From NCBI RefSeq assembly GCF_022919215.1, contig NZ_CP095046.1, positions 4,454,501-4,518,500 of the forward strand: a stretch of DNA of 64,000 bases. Direction: 5' to 3'. Source of the DNA: Hymenobacter cellulosilyticus (lineage in GTDB: Bacteria > Bacteroidota > Bacteroidia > Cytophagales > Hymenobacteraceae). The stretch's first letter is position 1, and every line of letters begins with the position of its first letter. This document shows positions 19,389 to 31,210 of this stretch, piece by piece. The notes under the pieces were generated by a model. That model had not been told where the DNA came from and searched no databases. It saw only the letters and a program-made list of their open reading frames with translations. The position numbers and the translations under genes are program-made.

Positions 19389-21321
19389 TTAGCGTTTTGC
19401 CTGCTGCAGCAACCAGTTGGCCAAATCTTTACTTGCCTGGAAGTTTTCGAACTCAGTTGGAATCTTGCGGCCGTCCACGTACTCGTTGTACAGCCAAGGG
19501 TCGCCCACGGCCAGCACGGTGCCCTTGCCCAGCTTGGCCACGGCCACGATGTTGTCCTGCCCCTGAGTAATGACGGGCTTGGCCGGGGCCTGCAGGCTTA
19601 GGGGTGAGAGTTCCTTAATATAAGCCGCCCGGGCCTTGGTAAAGACCGAATTGCCGGCCGGCAAGGCCACTTTGCCCTGCTCAAACTGGTTACCCTTCAC
19701 CATGTTCACGCTCTTATCGGTGAACTGAATGCCGAACGATTTGGCCAGCTCGTTGAAGTGCTTGATTTCACAGTTGGCCGTGTCGTTGGCCATCAGTACC
19801 AGCACGCCGCCGTCTTTTACCCAGTCGGTCAGCACCTTGGTATCGGCCGCGCCGATAAAGTTGGGCTTGGCTGTTTCCTTCTTGGTGTCCGGGTCCACGA
19901 TGATGTAGACGTCCACGCCCTTGAGCGAAGCCTTGGTGGGCGCCGTGGGGATGGAAACGGTTTTGGCGCCTAAGTCGCGGAAGGTGTTGCCCCAGAGCCA
20001 GAAGCCCGAGTGCATCCGGTCTTCCCAGGTGTAGTGAAACCGCTCCTGCTGGCCGGTAATGGCACTTTTGCGGTACTCGTTGTTGAAGTAGTAGTCCAGG
20101 CCGATGGTTTTGTCCTTGCCCACGTTCTGGGTGGCGGCAATTTCCATTTCCAGGCTGGCCAGGATGAAGGGACCCACGCCTTTCAAATCGTTTTTGCGCA
20201 GGGGCTCCGAGAGGTAGTATTCGAAGCTGCCGTCCCGGTAGGGGTTGCCGCCCAGACCGCCCACGCTCACCGTGCCGTTGAAAGCCAGGGCGCCATTTTC
20301 CTCGGCCACGAAGGTTTTTACCAGCCCGTCGTAGCCCTTCTTGGCCGCATCGGCGTACTTTTTATCCAGGTAGCCCATGCGCACGCCCTTTTGCAGGAAG
20401 TACACAAACATGCTGCTGCCCGAAGCCTCGACGTAGTTGCCCTTGCGCGAAGCCTGGTCCACCACCAACGACCAGGTGCCGGTTTTGGCGTCCTGATACT
20501 TAACCAGCACCGGGGCCAGGCGCTGCACGTCCTTAATAAGCTGCTGGCGCTGGGGTGGTTCTGGGGAAGTAGTCGAGCACGTCGACCAAGGCCATGGCGT
20601 ACCAGCCCATGCCCCGGTCCCAGAAGTTGGGGCTCTGGCCAGTGGTTTTGTTGGCCCACTTCTGCTCCTTGCTTTCATCGTAGCCGTGGTAGAGCAGCCC
20701 GGTTTTGGGGTCGACCAAGTTTTTCTCAATCAACGCAAACTGCTTGGCTACATCGTCGAAGCCCTGGGGCTGGTTGAAGACGGCACTGTACTCGGCATAG
20801 AAGGGCTCGGCCATGTAGAGGCCGTCGAGCCACATCTGGTTAGGATACACCTTCTTGTGCCAGAAACCGCCGGCCTTGGTGCGGGGCTGCCCGTCGAGCT
20901 GCTTGCGCAGGAGCTGTGCCGCCTTGATGTACTTTTCCTGCTTGGGCACCGAGCTCTGGCTCATTGTGAGCAGGGCGTGGCCGGTGGTCAGGTTGTCGAG
21001 GTTGTAATCCTCCAGCTTATAAGTGCGAATGGTGCCGTCCTCGCGCACAAACTGGTCGAGGTCCTTCTGCATATAGGTGAAGTACTTCGGGTCGCCAGTG
21101 CGGTTCCAGACGCGCTCCAGGGCTTTGAGCATCAGGCCCTGCTCGTAGTCCCAGCGAGCCGTTTTGCGGTTGCCAATCAGGATGGAATCGGGGTGCCAGC
21201 CGATAAAGGAATCGGCCATGCGCTGCGACATCGGCTTGACAGCCGGAGCGGCGGTTTGGGCTTCGGCGGCGGCACTGAGGAGCGTCAGGCCCAGCAGAGC
21301 CAGGGAAAAGGGAGCTTTCAT
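19389..21321 (-). CDS. GH88/GH105 unsaturated (rhamno)galacturonyl hydrolase with extra C-terminal domain
   Basis: About 644 aa when repaired. A signal peptide (MKAPFSLALLGLTLLSAAAE) is followed by an alpha/alpha-barrel of about 370 residues with family blocks QMWLDGLYMAEPFYAEY and NFWDRGMGWYAMALVDVL; the Asp of the first block is the expected catalytic residue. It should remove the unsaturated uronic acid end left by lyases. About 200 further residues (GVDVYIIVDPDTKK; KDGGVLVLMANDTANCE; GKGTVLAVGDPWLYNEY) resemble a glutamine-amidotransferase-like or DUF4350-type fold, an unusual addition. Two C losses near 20560 and 20573 break the frame; together they restore DYFPQNHPQRQQL. Located between GH28 and the pectate lyase lipoprotein. 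Confidence 0.83.
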
Positions 21322-21381
21322 GCGGGGGATTTGTAGCACGGCGGCCTCCCTCCCGTTGCCGGAAAAGAGGCCGCCTAGGAA

Positions 21382-23043
21382 CTAGCGCTGAGAAATGGTT
21401 ACCGTTTTCTTCGAGACTTTGTCGCCGAACTCCACGTCCTTCTTGGCGGCTTTGGTATCGGTGCCTACCAGCTTCACGTTCTTGGCCCGGTCGCCCGTTA
21501 CGCGCATCAGCAGCGTGGCCCCGGCCGTGTACTTGATACCGTCGAGGCTGATGTCCTTGCTGTTCTGCACTTCCATCACGGGCATGGTATTCTTGCTCAG
21601 CAGGGTCACGTTTTTCAGGCGAATATTCTCGGCCTCAATGCACACCAAACCTTTGTCGCTCTGCAGCACGGCGTTTTCGATGGAGATGTCGCGCAGGGGC
21701 ATTTCGGGCAGCCCGCGCATCATGATGGCTACGTCGGCCCCGTCGCAGGTGATGTTGCGGATATCAATGTGGCGGAACTGGGGCGTGCCTTCGTTCAGCG
21801 GCTCGGCCTTGATAACGGGCGGGGCCGACGACTCGCCTACCAGCGCCACCGGATCTTTAGCCATGTAGTAGAGGTCGAAAATCACAGCCTGGGCCACGAT
21901 GTTCTTCATATTCACGTTGTTGATGAAGATGTTCTCCACCACCCCGCCCCGGCCGCGGGCCGCCTTGAAGCGCAGTCCCACGTCGGTACCCATGAAGGTC
22001 AGGTTGTAGGCGTAGATGTTGCGGGCCCCGCCCGACATTTCCGAGCCAATCACGAAGCCGCCGTGGGCGTGGTACACCTTCGTGTCGCGGATAATGAAGT
22101 TTTCGGTGGGCATGCCGCGCTGCCGGCCCTGCTCATCCCGGCCGCTTTTGATGCAGATTCCGTCGTCGCCCACGTCGAAGGTGCAGCCTTCCACAATGCC
22201 GTTTTTGCACGACTCCAAATCAATGGCATCGGTGTTCTGCCCGTACTCGGGATTGAGCACCGTCACGTTGCGCACGGTAATATCTTCGCTCATCAGCGGG
22301 TGCAACGACCAGGCCGGCGAGTTCTGGAAGGTCACGCCCTCCAGCATCAGGCGCTTGCAATGGTCGAGCACCAGCATGTCGGGCCGCAGGAAATCCTTGA
22401 TTTCCTCGTAGTCCTTCACGTCTTTGCCCGGCTTCAGATAGAATGCCTCCGGAATGGTGGAGCCCTTCAGCGACTGCGCCGATGGATACCAGGTGTCTTT
22501 CTTTTCATTGGTCACCCCGCCGCTCTCTACTAGGCGCTTCCACTGGCTTTCGGTTAGCTTGCTTTTCTTCACCGAGCGCCAGGTGCCGCCGTCGCCGTCG
22601 AATACGCCCTTGCCGGTAATGGCAATGTTTTCGAGGTCTTTACCGAAGATCTGGGCCTGGTTGCGCACGGCCGCCACACCTTCCCAGCTGGTTTTAATCA
22701 GGTGGTAATCCTTGCGCTCCTTGCTGAACTGCACGTAAGCGCCCTGGGCCAGGTGCAGATTCACGTTGCTGCGCATCTCGATGGGCGCCGTGAGCCAGTG
22801 GCCGCGCGGCACGAGTACCACCCCGCCACCGGCCTTGCTGCTGGCGTCAATGGCCTGCTGAATGGCAGAAGTCTGGGTTAGGCCGTCGGACACGGCGCCG
22901 AACTTGGTGATGGAAAGCGTGTCGGTCCGGAAGGACGGGGTTTTTACCGCCGGCAGGTTGGGCTTGGGCTGGTCGGCCGCCGTGGCGCCGAAGCCCGTAA
23001 AGAGCAGGCCGAGGGCGGCCGTGGAAAGGAAAGGAAATTTCAT
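21382..23043 (-). CDS. GH28 polygalacturonase
   Basis: A secreted enzyme of 553 aa with a signal peptide ending near GFGATAA. The GH28 beta-helix carries all family blocks: NTDAIDLESC (first Asp), CTFDVGDDGICIKSG (paired Asp), HGGFVIGSEMSGG (His) and LRFKAARGRGG (substrate-binding Arg/Lys). Length and the N-terminal FGAVSDGLTQTSAIQQAID fit the exo-acting bacterial members that release galacturonate from oligogalacturonides. It is the first gene of a minus-strand unit with GH88 and a pectate lyase; an operator-like site lies 200 bases upstream. The frame is intact. Confidence 0.93.
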   Translation of the reverse strand: MKFPFLSTAALGLLFTGFGATAADQPKPNLPAVKTPSFRTDTLSITKFGAVSDGLTQTSAIQQAIDASSKAGGGVVLVPRGHWLTAPIEMRSNVNLHLAQGAYVQFSKERKDYHLIKTSWEGVAAVRNQAQIFGKDLENIAITGKGVFDGDGGTWRSVKKSKLTESQWKRLVESGGVTNEKKDTWYPSAQSLKGSTIPEAFYLKPGKDVKDYEEIKDFLRPDMLVLDHCKRLMLEGVTFQNSPAWSLHPLMSEDITVRNVTVLNPEYGQNTDAIDLESCKNGIVEGCTFDVGDDGICIKSGRDEQGRQRGMPTENFIIRDTKVYHAHGGFVIGSEMSGGARNIYAYNLTFMGTDVGLRFKAARGRGGVVENIFINNVNMKNIVAQAVIFDLYYMAKDPVALVGESSAPPVIKAEPLNEGTPQFRHIDIRNITCDGADVAIMMRGLPEMPLRDISIENAVLQSDKGLVCIEAENIRLKNVTLLSKNTMPVMEVQNSKDISLDGIKYTAGATLLMRVTGDRAKNVKLVGTDTKAAKKDVEFGDKVSKKTVTISQR

Positions 23044-23534
23044 ACGGGGTGGGGTTACGTCGTCTACCGGAAGTGGTGGAAAGCAGACTGGGGTAAGCAG
23101 GTAGGAAATCAGTGCCAGCCGAAGCCAAAGAGGGCAGCGTATTAAACTATTCCAAGAATAAGGCCAGGTTGAGCTTTTCCCATTCCTACCGGTAAGATTG
23201 AAGTAAAATCAGGATTCTTAGCAGAACGGCCGCTATTTTCTATGCAAACGTTACCGGGAACGTTCTCATGAGCTGGTTTATGCTTGCACTTTCTCAGCTC
23301 AAACTCTACTTAGTATAGCGTTAGGCCCCTCCTACTTACCTAATAAGCAGTACTGGGTTAAGCCTGCAATTGGCTTTTGAAGAGGACAGCCAGCCAAACC
23401 ACGACTCTGAATACTATTTATACAAATTCTAAATAAAGTTTGCATCCCTGCTTTTCATTCTTACTTTTGATCATATTTAGAACGTTTCCAAATACCAGGA
23501 AGGTATTCACCTTTTACTTTACATTGGATCTATT
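23044..23534. other. Gene-free region with operator copy 4
   Basis: This 490-base region separates GH28 (minus) from a small plus-strand gene. It holds the operator-like site at 23244-23267 and is richer in A+T than the flanks, especially at 23400-23530. I see no further gene, hairpin or repeat in it. It should contain the promoters of both flanking genes. Confidence 0.7.
23244..23267 (+). promoter_or_regulatory. LacI-type operator, copy 4 (upstream of GH28)
   Basis: Reads GCA, AACGTT, ACCGGG, AACGTT, CTC on the plus strand; orientation relative to GH28 is the same as for the other copies. Downstream of the core, toward the gene, it reads TTTGCATAGAAAATA, so the A-rich flank is partly kept. 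Confidence 0.75.
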
Positions 23535-23861
23535 ATGCGCCAGTACCTGCACCACAACGAGTTTGGCTGTATTTCCCGTTGCCCCAGCGGCTGCTGCCTG
23601 CACCTATACTTTGGCAATGTGGCCCTGTGCCTCAAGTCGCAGGAACTGACTGAGTGGCGCGGCATGACGGCCCGCCTCTACCAGAAGCACGCCCCGCAAC
23701 TAGCCGACCCGGCTGCCCGCTGCATTACCATTCCGAGCCCGGTCAGCTGCCAGGCATTCGTTTTCACGCTGGAGGAAGTATTCCTGCTGCACGACTTGCT
23801 TATCAGCGCCAATCTGCTGTTGGAGGCCGAGCAAATCCTGGCGGGAGGCGCAACCAAATAA
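23535..23861 (+). CDS. Small conserved-looking protein of unknown function
   Basis: A 108 aa protein with five cysteines in the first 50 residues (GCISRCPSGCCLHLYFGNVA) and a Leu-rich C-terminal half (LEEVFLLHDLLISANLLLEA). It recalls a family of small Bacteroidetes proteins (DUF6686-like) with a C-x-C-type start and FGN block, but I cannot confirm this. There is no signal peptide or membrane segment. It stands alone between the pectin locus and the trehalose gene, on the plus strand. Function not assigned. Confidence 0.65.
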   Translation: MRQYLHHNEFGCISRCPSGCCLHLYFGNVALCLKSQELTEWRGMTARLYQKHAPQLADPAARCITIPSPVSCQAFVFTLEEVFLLHDLLISANLLLEAEQILAGGATK

Positions 23862-24054
23862 GATTGATAGACTGCCTTTCCACGCTGATTTTGCCAGCTC
23901 AACCTTGAGCATAGAAATATCTAGATATCATATTCTTATCTGGGGTGAGGCACGAGGCAAAAGGGCTTAAAGCGTCGGGCTTGGGCTTTATTTTTTGGCA
24001 CAACCTGCCGTTTTCCCGTAAGCAAAGGCTCAAAGTATCCGAAGCTGAACGCTT

Positions 24055-26235
24055 ATGTCCCGCACTATAATTGTTTCCAACCGCCTTCCTACGAAGGCCC
24101 AACGCACCGAAGAAGGACTGCATTTTACGCCCAGCGAAGGCGGCCTGGCCACGGGCCTGGGCTCTATCTACCGGGCTGATGACAACGTTTGGGTAGGCTG
24201 GCCCGGCGTCGAGATTGAAGACCCCGAGGAGCAGCGCTTCGTGACCGAGGAGCTGCGCACCGACAGCATGGCCCCGGTGTTTCTGACCCAGGACGAAATT
24301 CGAGACTTCTACGAGGGTTTTAGCAATGAAACCCTCTGGCCGACTTTCCACTACTTTAGCCAGTACGCCGTGTATGAGCAAGCCTACTGGGATGCCTACG
24401 TGGGCGTGAACGAGAAATTCTGCCGGGCAATTCTGGAGCTGGCCGGCCCGGAGGACACTATCTGGGTGCACGACTACCAGCTGCTGCTGCTGCCCCAGAT
24501 GCTGCGCCAGGCCCGGCCCGAGTGCAGCATCGGCTTTTTCTTGCACATCCCCTTCCCTTCCCACGAGCTGGTGCGGGTGCTACCCTGGAGCAAGCCCCTG
24601 CTGGAAGGTATGCTGGGCGCCGACTTGATTGGCTTTCACACCTATGGCTACATGCGCCATTTCCTGAGCGCCGTAGCCCAAAGCCTGGGCTACCCCAGCC
24701 AGAACGGCATCATTGAGGCCGGTCAGCGCAGCGTGCTGGTGGATGCCTTCCCGATGGGCATCGACTACGACAAGTATGCCCAGGTGGCCGAGTCGCAGGA
24801 GGCCAAGGACAGCGAAAAGCTGTACCGGGAGGCCACCGGCGACGCCCGGGTGATTTTGTCCATTGACCGGCTCGACTACACCAAGGGCATAGCCGAACGC
24901 CTACGAGCCTACGAGCAGATGCTGCAGCTCTACCCCGAGTGGCGCGAGCGGGTGACGCTGCTGATGCTGGTGGTGCCCTCGCGCGACCAGGTAGAGAAAT
25001 ACAAGGAGCTGAAAGTGGAAGTCGACGAGCTGGTGGGCCGCATCAACTCCCAGTACCGCACCATCAGCTGGACGCCCATTCAGTATTTCTACCGGTCTTT
25101 CCCTCTGGAGCACCTGTCGGGATTGTACCGCCTGGCGGAGGTTGCCCTGGTGACGCCCATGCGCGACGGGATGAACCTAGTGGCCAAGGAGTTTATTGCC
25201 AGCAAAGGCGAACTGCCGGGCGTGCTGATTCTCAGTGAGCGGGCCGGCGCGGCGCGGGAGTTGTCGGACGCCATTATCATTAACCCCACCGATACCCGGC
25301 AGCTGGCCGAAGCCATGCACGAGGCCCTGGTGATGCCCGAAGACGAGCAGCGCCTGCGCATGGGCAATATGCAAGCCCTGGTAAGCCAGTATAATGTGTA
25401 TCAATGGGTGAAGCTGTTTATGGACCGGCTGGCCTACATCAAGATCAAGCAGCAGACCCTGGCCACGGAAATGCTGGGCCCGGAAGAACTGCAGCAACTG
25501 TGCACCGACTTCGGGCAAGCCAAGCAGCGCCTGCTGTTTCTGGACTATGACGGGACCCTGGTTCCCTTCAGCAAGAATCCGCAGCACGCCCGCCCCGACG
25601 ATGAGCTGCGCCACCTGCTCCGGGCCCTGAGCAACGACCCGCGCAACCGCGTGGTCATCATCAGCGGGCGGGACCGGAAAACGCTCTTCGGCTGGCTCGG
25701 CGACCTGCCCGTAGATTTTATCACGGAGCACGGGGTGTGGCTGCGGGCCAGCGGCGAAGGCCAGGACTGGAACATGCTGCAGCCCATGACCAACACCTGG
25801 AAGCAGGAAATCCGGCCCATCATGGAGCTGCTGGTCAGCCGCACGGCCGGTTCCTTTATTGAGGAAAAGGAATATTCCCTGGTGTGGCACTACCGCCGGG
25901 CCGATGTTGAGCTGGGTGCCGTGCGGGCCCGGGAGCTGACCAGCCACCTGAACTTCCTGGCCTCCAACACGGATCTGCAGGTGTTGGAGGGCAATAAGGT
26001 GGTGGAAATCAAGAATGCCGGGGTCAACAAAGGGGCCGCCGCAGCTCGGTGGCTGGCTACCTACCCCGCTGACTTCATCCTGGCCATCGGCGACGACCGG
26101 ACGGATGAGGACACCTTCCAAGCCCTGCCCGATGATGCCTACACGATAAAAGTAGGAGAAACCGGCCGCTCTTTTGCCCGCTTCCACATTAGGTCCCACC
26201 AAGACGTGCGCCGCACCCTGCGGGCCTTGCTCTAG
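24055..26235 (+). CDS. Bifunctional trehalose-6-phosphate synthase/phosphatase
   Basis: A fusion of 726 aa. Residues 1 to about 460 are an OtsA-type GT20 domain ([53 protein letters not shown]), joining glucose from a nucleotide sugar to glucose-6-phosphate. Residues from about 490 are an OtsB-type HAD phosphatase ([12 protein letters not shown] with the nucleophile Asp; [20 protein letters not shown]). Both active sites look complete, so one protein should make trehalose. The start at 24055 ([12 protein letters not shown]) matches the family N-terminus. It precedes the gnd-zwf-pgl unit on the same strand, with a terminator between. The frame is intact. Confidence 0.95.
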   Translation: MSRTIIVSNRLPTKAQRTEEGLHFTPSEGGLATGLGSIYRADDNVWVGWPGVEIEDPEEQRFVTEELRTDSMAPVFLTQDEIRDFYEGFSNETLWPTFHYFSQYAVYEQAYWDAYVGVNEKFCRAILELAGPEDTIWVHDYQLLLLPQMLRQARPECSIGFFLHIPFPSHELVRVLPWSKPLLEGMLGADLIGFHTYGYMRHFLSAVAQSLGYPSQNGIIEAGQRSVLVDAFPMGIDYDKYAQVAESQEAKDSEKLYREATGDARVILSIDRLDYTKGIAERLRAYEQMLQLYPEWRERVTLLMLVVPSRDQVEKYKELKVEVDELVGRINSQYRTISWTPIQYFYRSFPLEHLSGLYRLAEVALVTPMRDGMNLVAKEFIASKGELPGVLILSERAGAARELSDAIIINPTDTRQLAEAMHEALVMPEDEQRLRMGNMQALVSQYNVYQWVKLFMDRLAYIKIKQQTLATEMLGPEELQQLCTDFGQAKQRLLFLDYDGTLVPFSKNPQHARPDDELRHLLRALSNDPRNRVVIISGRDRKTLFGWLGDLPVDFITEHGVWLRASGEGQDWNMLQPMTNTWKQEIRPIMELLVSRTAGSFIEEKEYSLVWHYRRADVELGAVRARELTSHLNFLASNTDLQVLEGNKVVEIKNAGVNKGAAAARWLATYPADFILAIGDDRTDEDTFQALPDDAYTIKVGETGRSFARFHIRSHQDVRRTLRALL

Positions 26236-26603
26236 GAGTGCGTCGGCAAGTAAAGCCTGAGGCTCGTTCCGTTCGTCAACTGCGCGGACCGAGCCTCAGG
26301 CTTGTTTGTTACAGCCCAATACTTCTTTCGCCTAACAAGACATTACGGCCTTCCTAGCGCTGTAACCCAAACTTTCTAGCTGCGGATCGGGCCGGCCGAA
26401 AACCCTGCGGCCGGTTTTTTTCTTATTACGCTGCATTCTACGGTTGAGTCGGGCCGTGCGGCCCGCCTACTATGGGTTGTTCATACATTCTTCATGGCCG
26501 GCCCGCCTGAATCCTGCTATACTTGCGCCGGGCCTCCTTGCTTTCTTTAGGACGCCGCTTTCCTTAACCGGTTTTCCCGATACACTTCCGAAACGCACTT
26601 CCG
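26236..26603. other. Gene-free region between trehalose gene and gnd
   Basis: 368 bases holding the terminator at 26253-26310 and probably the promoter of the gnd-zwf-pgl unit. A T-run follows GCGGCCGG near 26409 and may mark a second hairpin. No gene, repeat or operator copy was seen. Confidence 0.6.
26253..26310 (+). terminator. Terminator after the trehalose synthase/phosphatase gene
   Basis: Fourteen-base stem AAGCCTGAGGCTCG / CGAGCCTCAGGCTT with a loop of about 23 bases, then GTTTGTT. It begins 17 bases after the stop codon. Confidence 0.8.
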
Positions 26604-28101
<1,498 letters not shown>

Positions 28102-28141
28102 GCGGCCTGCTTTCCATCTACTTCCTGCCACACCCTTCCGC

Positions 28142-29655
28142 ATGAGCTCTAACCAACAAGTGCAGCCTACCGTCTTTGTCATATTCGGGGCACCGGTGAT
28201 TTGAACGCCCGCAAGCTGGCCCCGGCCCTCTATAACCTGTTTCTGGACAACTGGCTGCCGGCCGAGTTTGCCATCATCGGCACGGGCCGCACGCCCCTCT
28301 CGGACGAGGAGTTTCGCGGCCGGCTGCTGGACGGCATCAACCAGTTTTCCCGCAACGGCAAAGCGGCTAAGGCCAAGTGGAGCGAATTTAGCCAGCATGT
28401 GGTCTACCAGGCCGCCGACGTGAACGATGCCGCCACCTACCAGGAGTTTGGCAAGCGCATCAAGGCCTATGAGAAAGAGTGGCAGGGTCCGGTCAACGTG
28501 ATTTACTACCTGGCCGTGGCGCCCGAGTTCTTCCCCATCATTGCCGCCAATATTGCCAAAGCCGACCTGGCTACCGACGCTGACCGCACGCGCATCGTCA
28601 TCGAGAAGCCCTTCGGCCACGACCTGGACTCGGCCCGGGAACTGAATCAGCTGCTGGGCCAAACCTTCCAGGAGCGCCAGATTTACCGCATCGACCACTA
28701 TCTGGGCAAGGAAACGGTGCAGAACATCATGGCTTTCCGCTTTGCCAACGCCCTGCTCGAGCCGCTCTGGAACCGCAACTACATCGAGCACGTGCAGATT
28801 TCGGTGACCGAGCAGCTCGGCGTGGGCGAGCGGAGCGGCTACTACGACGGCGCCGGAGCCCTGCGCGACATGATTCAGAACCACTTGCTACAGCTGCTGT
28901 GCCTGGTGGCTATGGAGCCGCCGGTCAATTTTACGGCCGACGAGGTGCGCAACCGCAAGGTGGACGTGCTCCGGGCCATGCGTCGCTTCGGACCCGAAGA
29001 CGTGCGCGAGTCGGCGGTGCGGGGGCAGTATGGTGAGGGCTGGATGGAAGGCGAGAAAGTGCCCGGCTACCGCGAAGAGGTAGATTCCGAAGTGCCGTCC
29101 AACACCGAGACGTTTGCCGCCGTGAAGTTTTTCGTGGACAACTGGCGCTGGCAGGGCGTGCCGTTTTACCTGCGCACGGGCAAGCGCATGCACCGCTCGG
29201 CTTCCATTATCACGATTCAGTTCAAGGACGCGCCGCACTACATCTTCCCGCCCGAAACGGCCGAAAACTGGCAGCAAAACCGCCTCATTATCAGCATTCA
29301 GCCCGAAATGAGCATCCGTTTGCAGGTGCAAGCCAAACGCCCCGGCCTGGATATGATGCTCAACACGGTGGACATGGTCTTCGACTACAAGGGCACCTAC
29401 ACCACCGCCGCGCCGGAAGCCTACGAAACCCTGCTGCTCGACACCATGCTCGGCGACCAGACGCTCTTCATGCGCGGCGACCAGGTGGAGGCCGCCTGGG
29501 ACCTAATTATGCCCATTCTGCACTCTTGGGAAAGCCGGGCCAGCCAGAGTTTTCCCAACTACTCGGCCGACTCCTGGGGCCCGCAGACGGCCGATGCTCT
29601 GGTGGCCCGCGACGGATTTCACTGGTTTACGCTGCCGCTCAACAGCAAAAAATAG
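28142..29655 (+). CDS. zwf: Glucose-6-phosphate 1-dehydrogenase (one frameshift near start)
   Basis: About 504 aa when repaired; oxidises glucose-6-phosphate to 6-phosphogluconolactone. The ATG at 28142 starts [20 protein letters not shown], where the family GGTGDL nucleotide motif is broken by one G missing from a run at 28187-28190; the frame then continues [14 protein letters not shown]. The catalytic [13 protein letters not shown] block is intact. The gene ends five bases before the pgl start, so the two are probably cotranscribed and translated in series. Confidence 0.94.
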
Positions 29656-29660
29656 CCTCT

Positions 29661-30392
29661 ATGCCGCTTCACGTTCACGCTTCGGCCGAGGCCGTTTTGC
29701 ACAGCCTAGCCGAGTATTTCGTAGCTCAGGCCCAACATGCCGTTGCCGACCGCGGCCGGTTTTCGGTGGCTCTTTCGGGCGGCAATTCTCCGCGGAAGCT
29801 TTACGAGCTGCTGGCCACCACGCCCTACCGTGAGCAGGTCGCCTGGGACCAAGTGTACTTCTTCTTCGGCGACGAGCGGAACGTGCCACCGACCGACCCG
29901 GAAAGCAACTACCGCATGGCCCGTGAAGCCCTGCTCGACCCGCTAACTATTGCCGATTCGCAGGTTTTCCCAGTCGATACGGCGCTACCGCCAGCCGAAG
30001 CCGCAGAGGCTTACACACGCACCATTCAGGCGTTTTTTGCTCCTGAAGAAGCCATATTCGACCTGGTGCTGCTGGGCTTGGGAGATAATTCGCACACGGC
30101 TTCGCTGTTTCCCCACACGCCCGTGCTCCACGAAACCAGCGTAGGAGCCCGGGAAGTATTTGTGGAAGAGAAAAAGGCCTTCCGTATCACGCTGACGGCC
30201 CCGCTGCTCAACCAGGCCCGGGCCGTGGCCTTCCTGGTGTATGGGGCCGACAAAGCCGCGGCCGTGCACCAGGTAATTCAGGGGACGCGCAACGTAGACG
30301 AGTTTCCGGCCCAGCTTATTGCCCCGGCTGGTGAGCTACACTGGTTTCTGGATATGGCCGCCGCGGCTGCCCTGCCGCCAGCCGCTTCCTGA
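29661..30392 (+). CDS. pgl: 6-phosphogluconolactonase
   Basis: A 243 aa DevB/SOL-type lactonase that hydrolyses 6-phosphogluconolactone to 6-phosphogluconate, between the zwf and gnd steps. The sugar-phosphate site is seen in VALSGGNSPRKLYELLA, and the other conserved blocks are VYFFFGDERNVPPTDPESNY and LVLLGLGDNSHTASLFP. The ATG at 29661 is preferred over upstream in-frame codons because those overlap zwf. Last gene of the gnd-zwf-pgl unit; it converges on rpiA. The frame is intact. Confidence 0.94.
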   Translation: MPLHVHASAEAVLHSLAEYFVAQAQHAVADRGRFSVALSGGNSPRKLYELLATTPYREQVAWDQVYFFFGDERNVPPTDPESNYRMAREALLDPLTIADSQVFPVDTALPPAEAAEAYTRTIQAFFAPEEAIFDLVLLGLGDNSHTASLFPHTPVLHETSVGAREVFVEEKKAFRITLTAPLLNQARAVAFLVYGADKAAAVHQVIQGTRNVDEFPAQLIAPAGELHWFLDMAAAAALPPAAS

Positions 30393-30406
30393 TACCAGCC
30401 GCGGCT

Positions 30407-31162
30407 TTAGGGCAAATCCGTAAAGTCGGCGGCGGAAGCAGGCGCCATGCCGGGCTGAAGGACCAGCGTAGTATCGGCTTGGGCTACTACGGCGGCCCGG
30501 GCCAAACCTAAAAACAGTCCGTGCTCCACGATACCGGGAATCTGTTGCAGCTGCTGGGCTAGTTCCGGTGGGTTGAGCAGCGCACCGAAGTAACAATCGA
30601 CGAGCAGGTTGCCCTGGTCGGAACGGGCTGGCTCCGCGGGGTTGGTTTTATCCAGGCGCAATTTGGGCGCGCCACCCAGGTCGGCTACGGCGTCGAGCAC
30701 CCAGGGCAATGCAAACGGCACGACTTCGAGGGGCAATGGAAACCGGCCCAGCTGCGCCACGTGCTTGCTTGCGTCGGCAATGATGAGCAGATAGTCGGAG
30801 GCGGTGGCTACCACTTTCTCGCGCAGCAAAGCTCCGCCTCCGCCTTTGATGAGTTGCAGTTGGTTGTCCAGCTCGTCGGCCCCGTCGATGGTTAGGTCGA
30901 GGCGCAGGCCGCGCCGGGGTGGCAGCAGCGGAATCCCAACTGCGCGGGCCAGCTTCTCACTGGCCAGGGAAGTTGCCACGGCTTCTACTTGCAATTCACC
31001 GTTCCGCACGGCCTGACCGAGCAGCGTAATGAATTCGGCGGCGGTGCTGCCCGTGCCCAAGCCCAGCTGCATGCCGCTACGCACCCAGCGCAGGGCGGCG
31101 GCAGCGGCTTGTTGCTTTTCCTGCCGGGTTATGTCATTTCCGGAATGTTTAGCGAAAGCCAT
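30407..31162 (-). CDS. rpiA: Ribose-5-phosphate isomerase A
   Basis: A 251 aa enzyme that interconverts ribose-5-phosphate and ribulose-5-phosphate, the product of Gnd. Family blocks are LGTGSTAAEFITLLG (phosphate binding), LTIDGADELDNQLQLIKG (catalytic Asp residues) and GGALLREKVVA (catalytic Glu region and Lys). It converges with pgl with only 14 bases between stops, so it completes the pentose phosphate set at this locus from the opposite strand. The frame is intact. Confidence 0.95.
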   Translation of the reverse strand: MAFAKHSGNDITRQEKQQAAAAALRWVRSGMQLGLGTGSTAAEFITLLGQAVRNGELQVEAVATSLASEKLARAVGIPLLPPRRGLRLDLTIDGADELDNQLQLIKGGGGALLREKVVATASDYLLIIADASKHVAQLGRFPLPLEVVPFALPWVLDAVADLGGAPKLRLDKTNPAEPARSDQGNLLVDCYFGALLNPPELAQQLQQIPGIVEHGLFLGLARAAVVAQADTTLVLQPGMAPASAADFTDLP

Positions 31163-31210
31163 AGTCGGGCGGTTGTTGGTCTTTACGCGTTTTGCCGCTA
31201 CTTGCTTATT

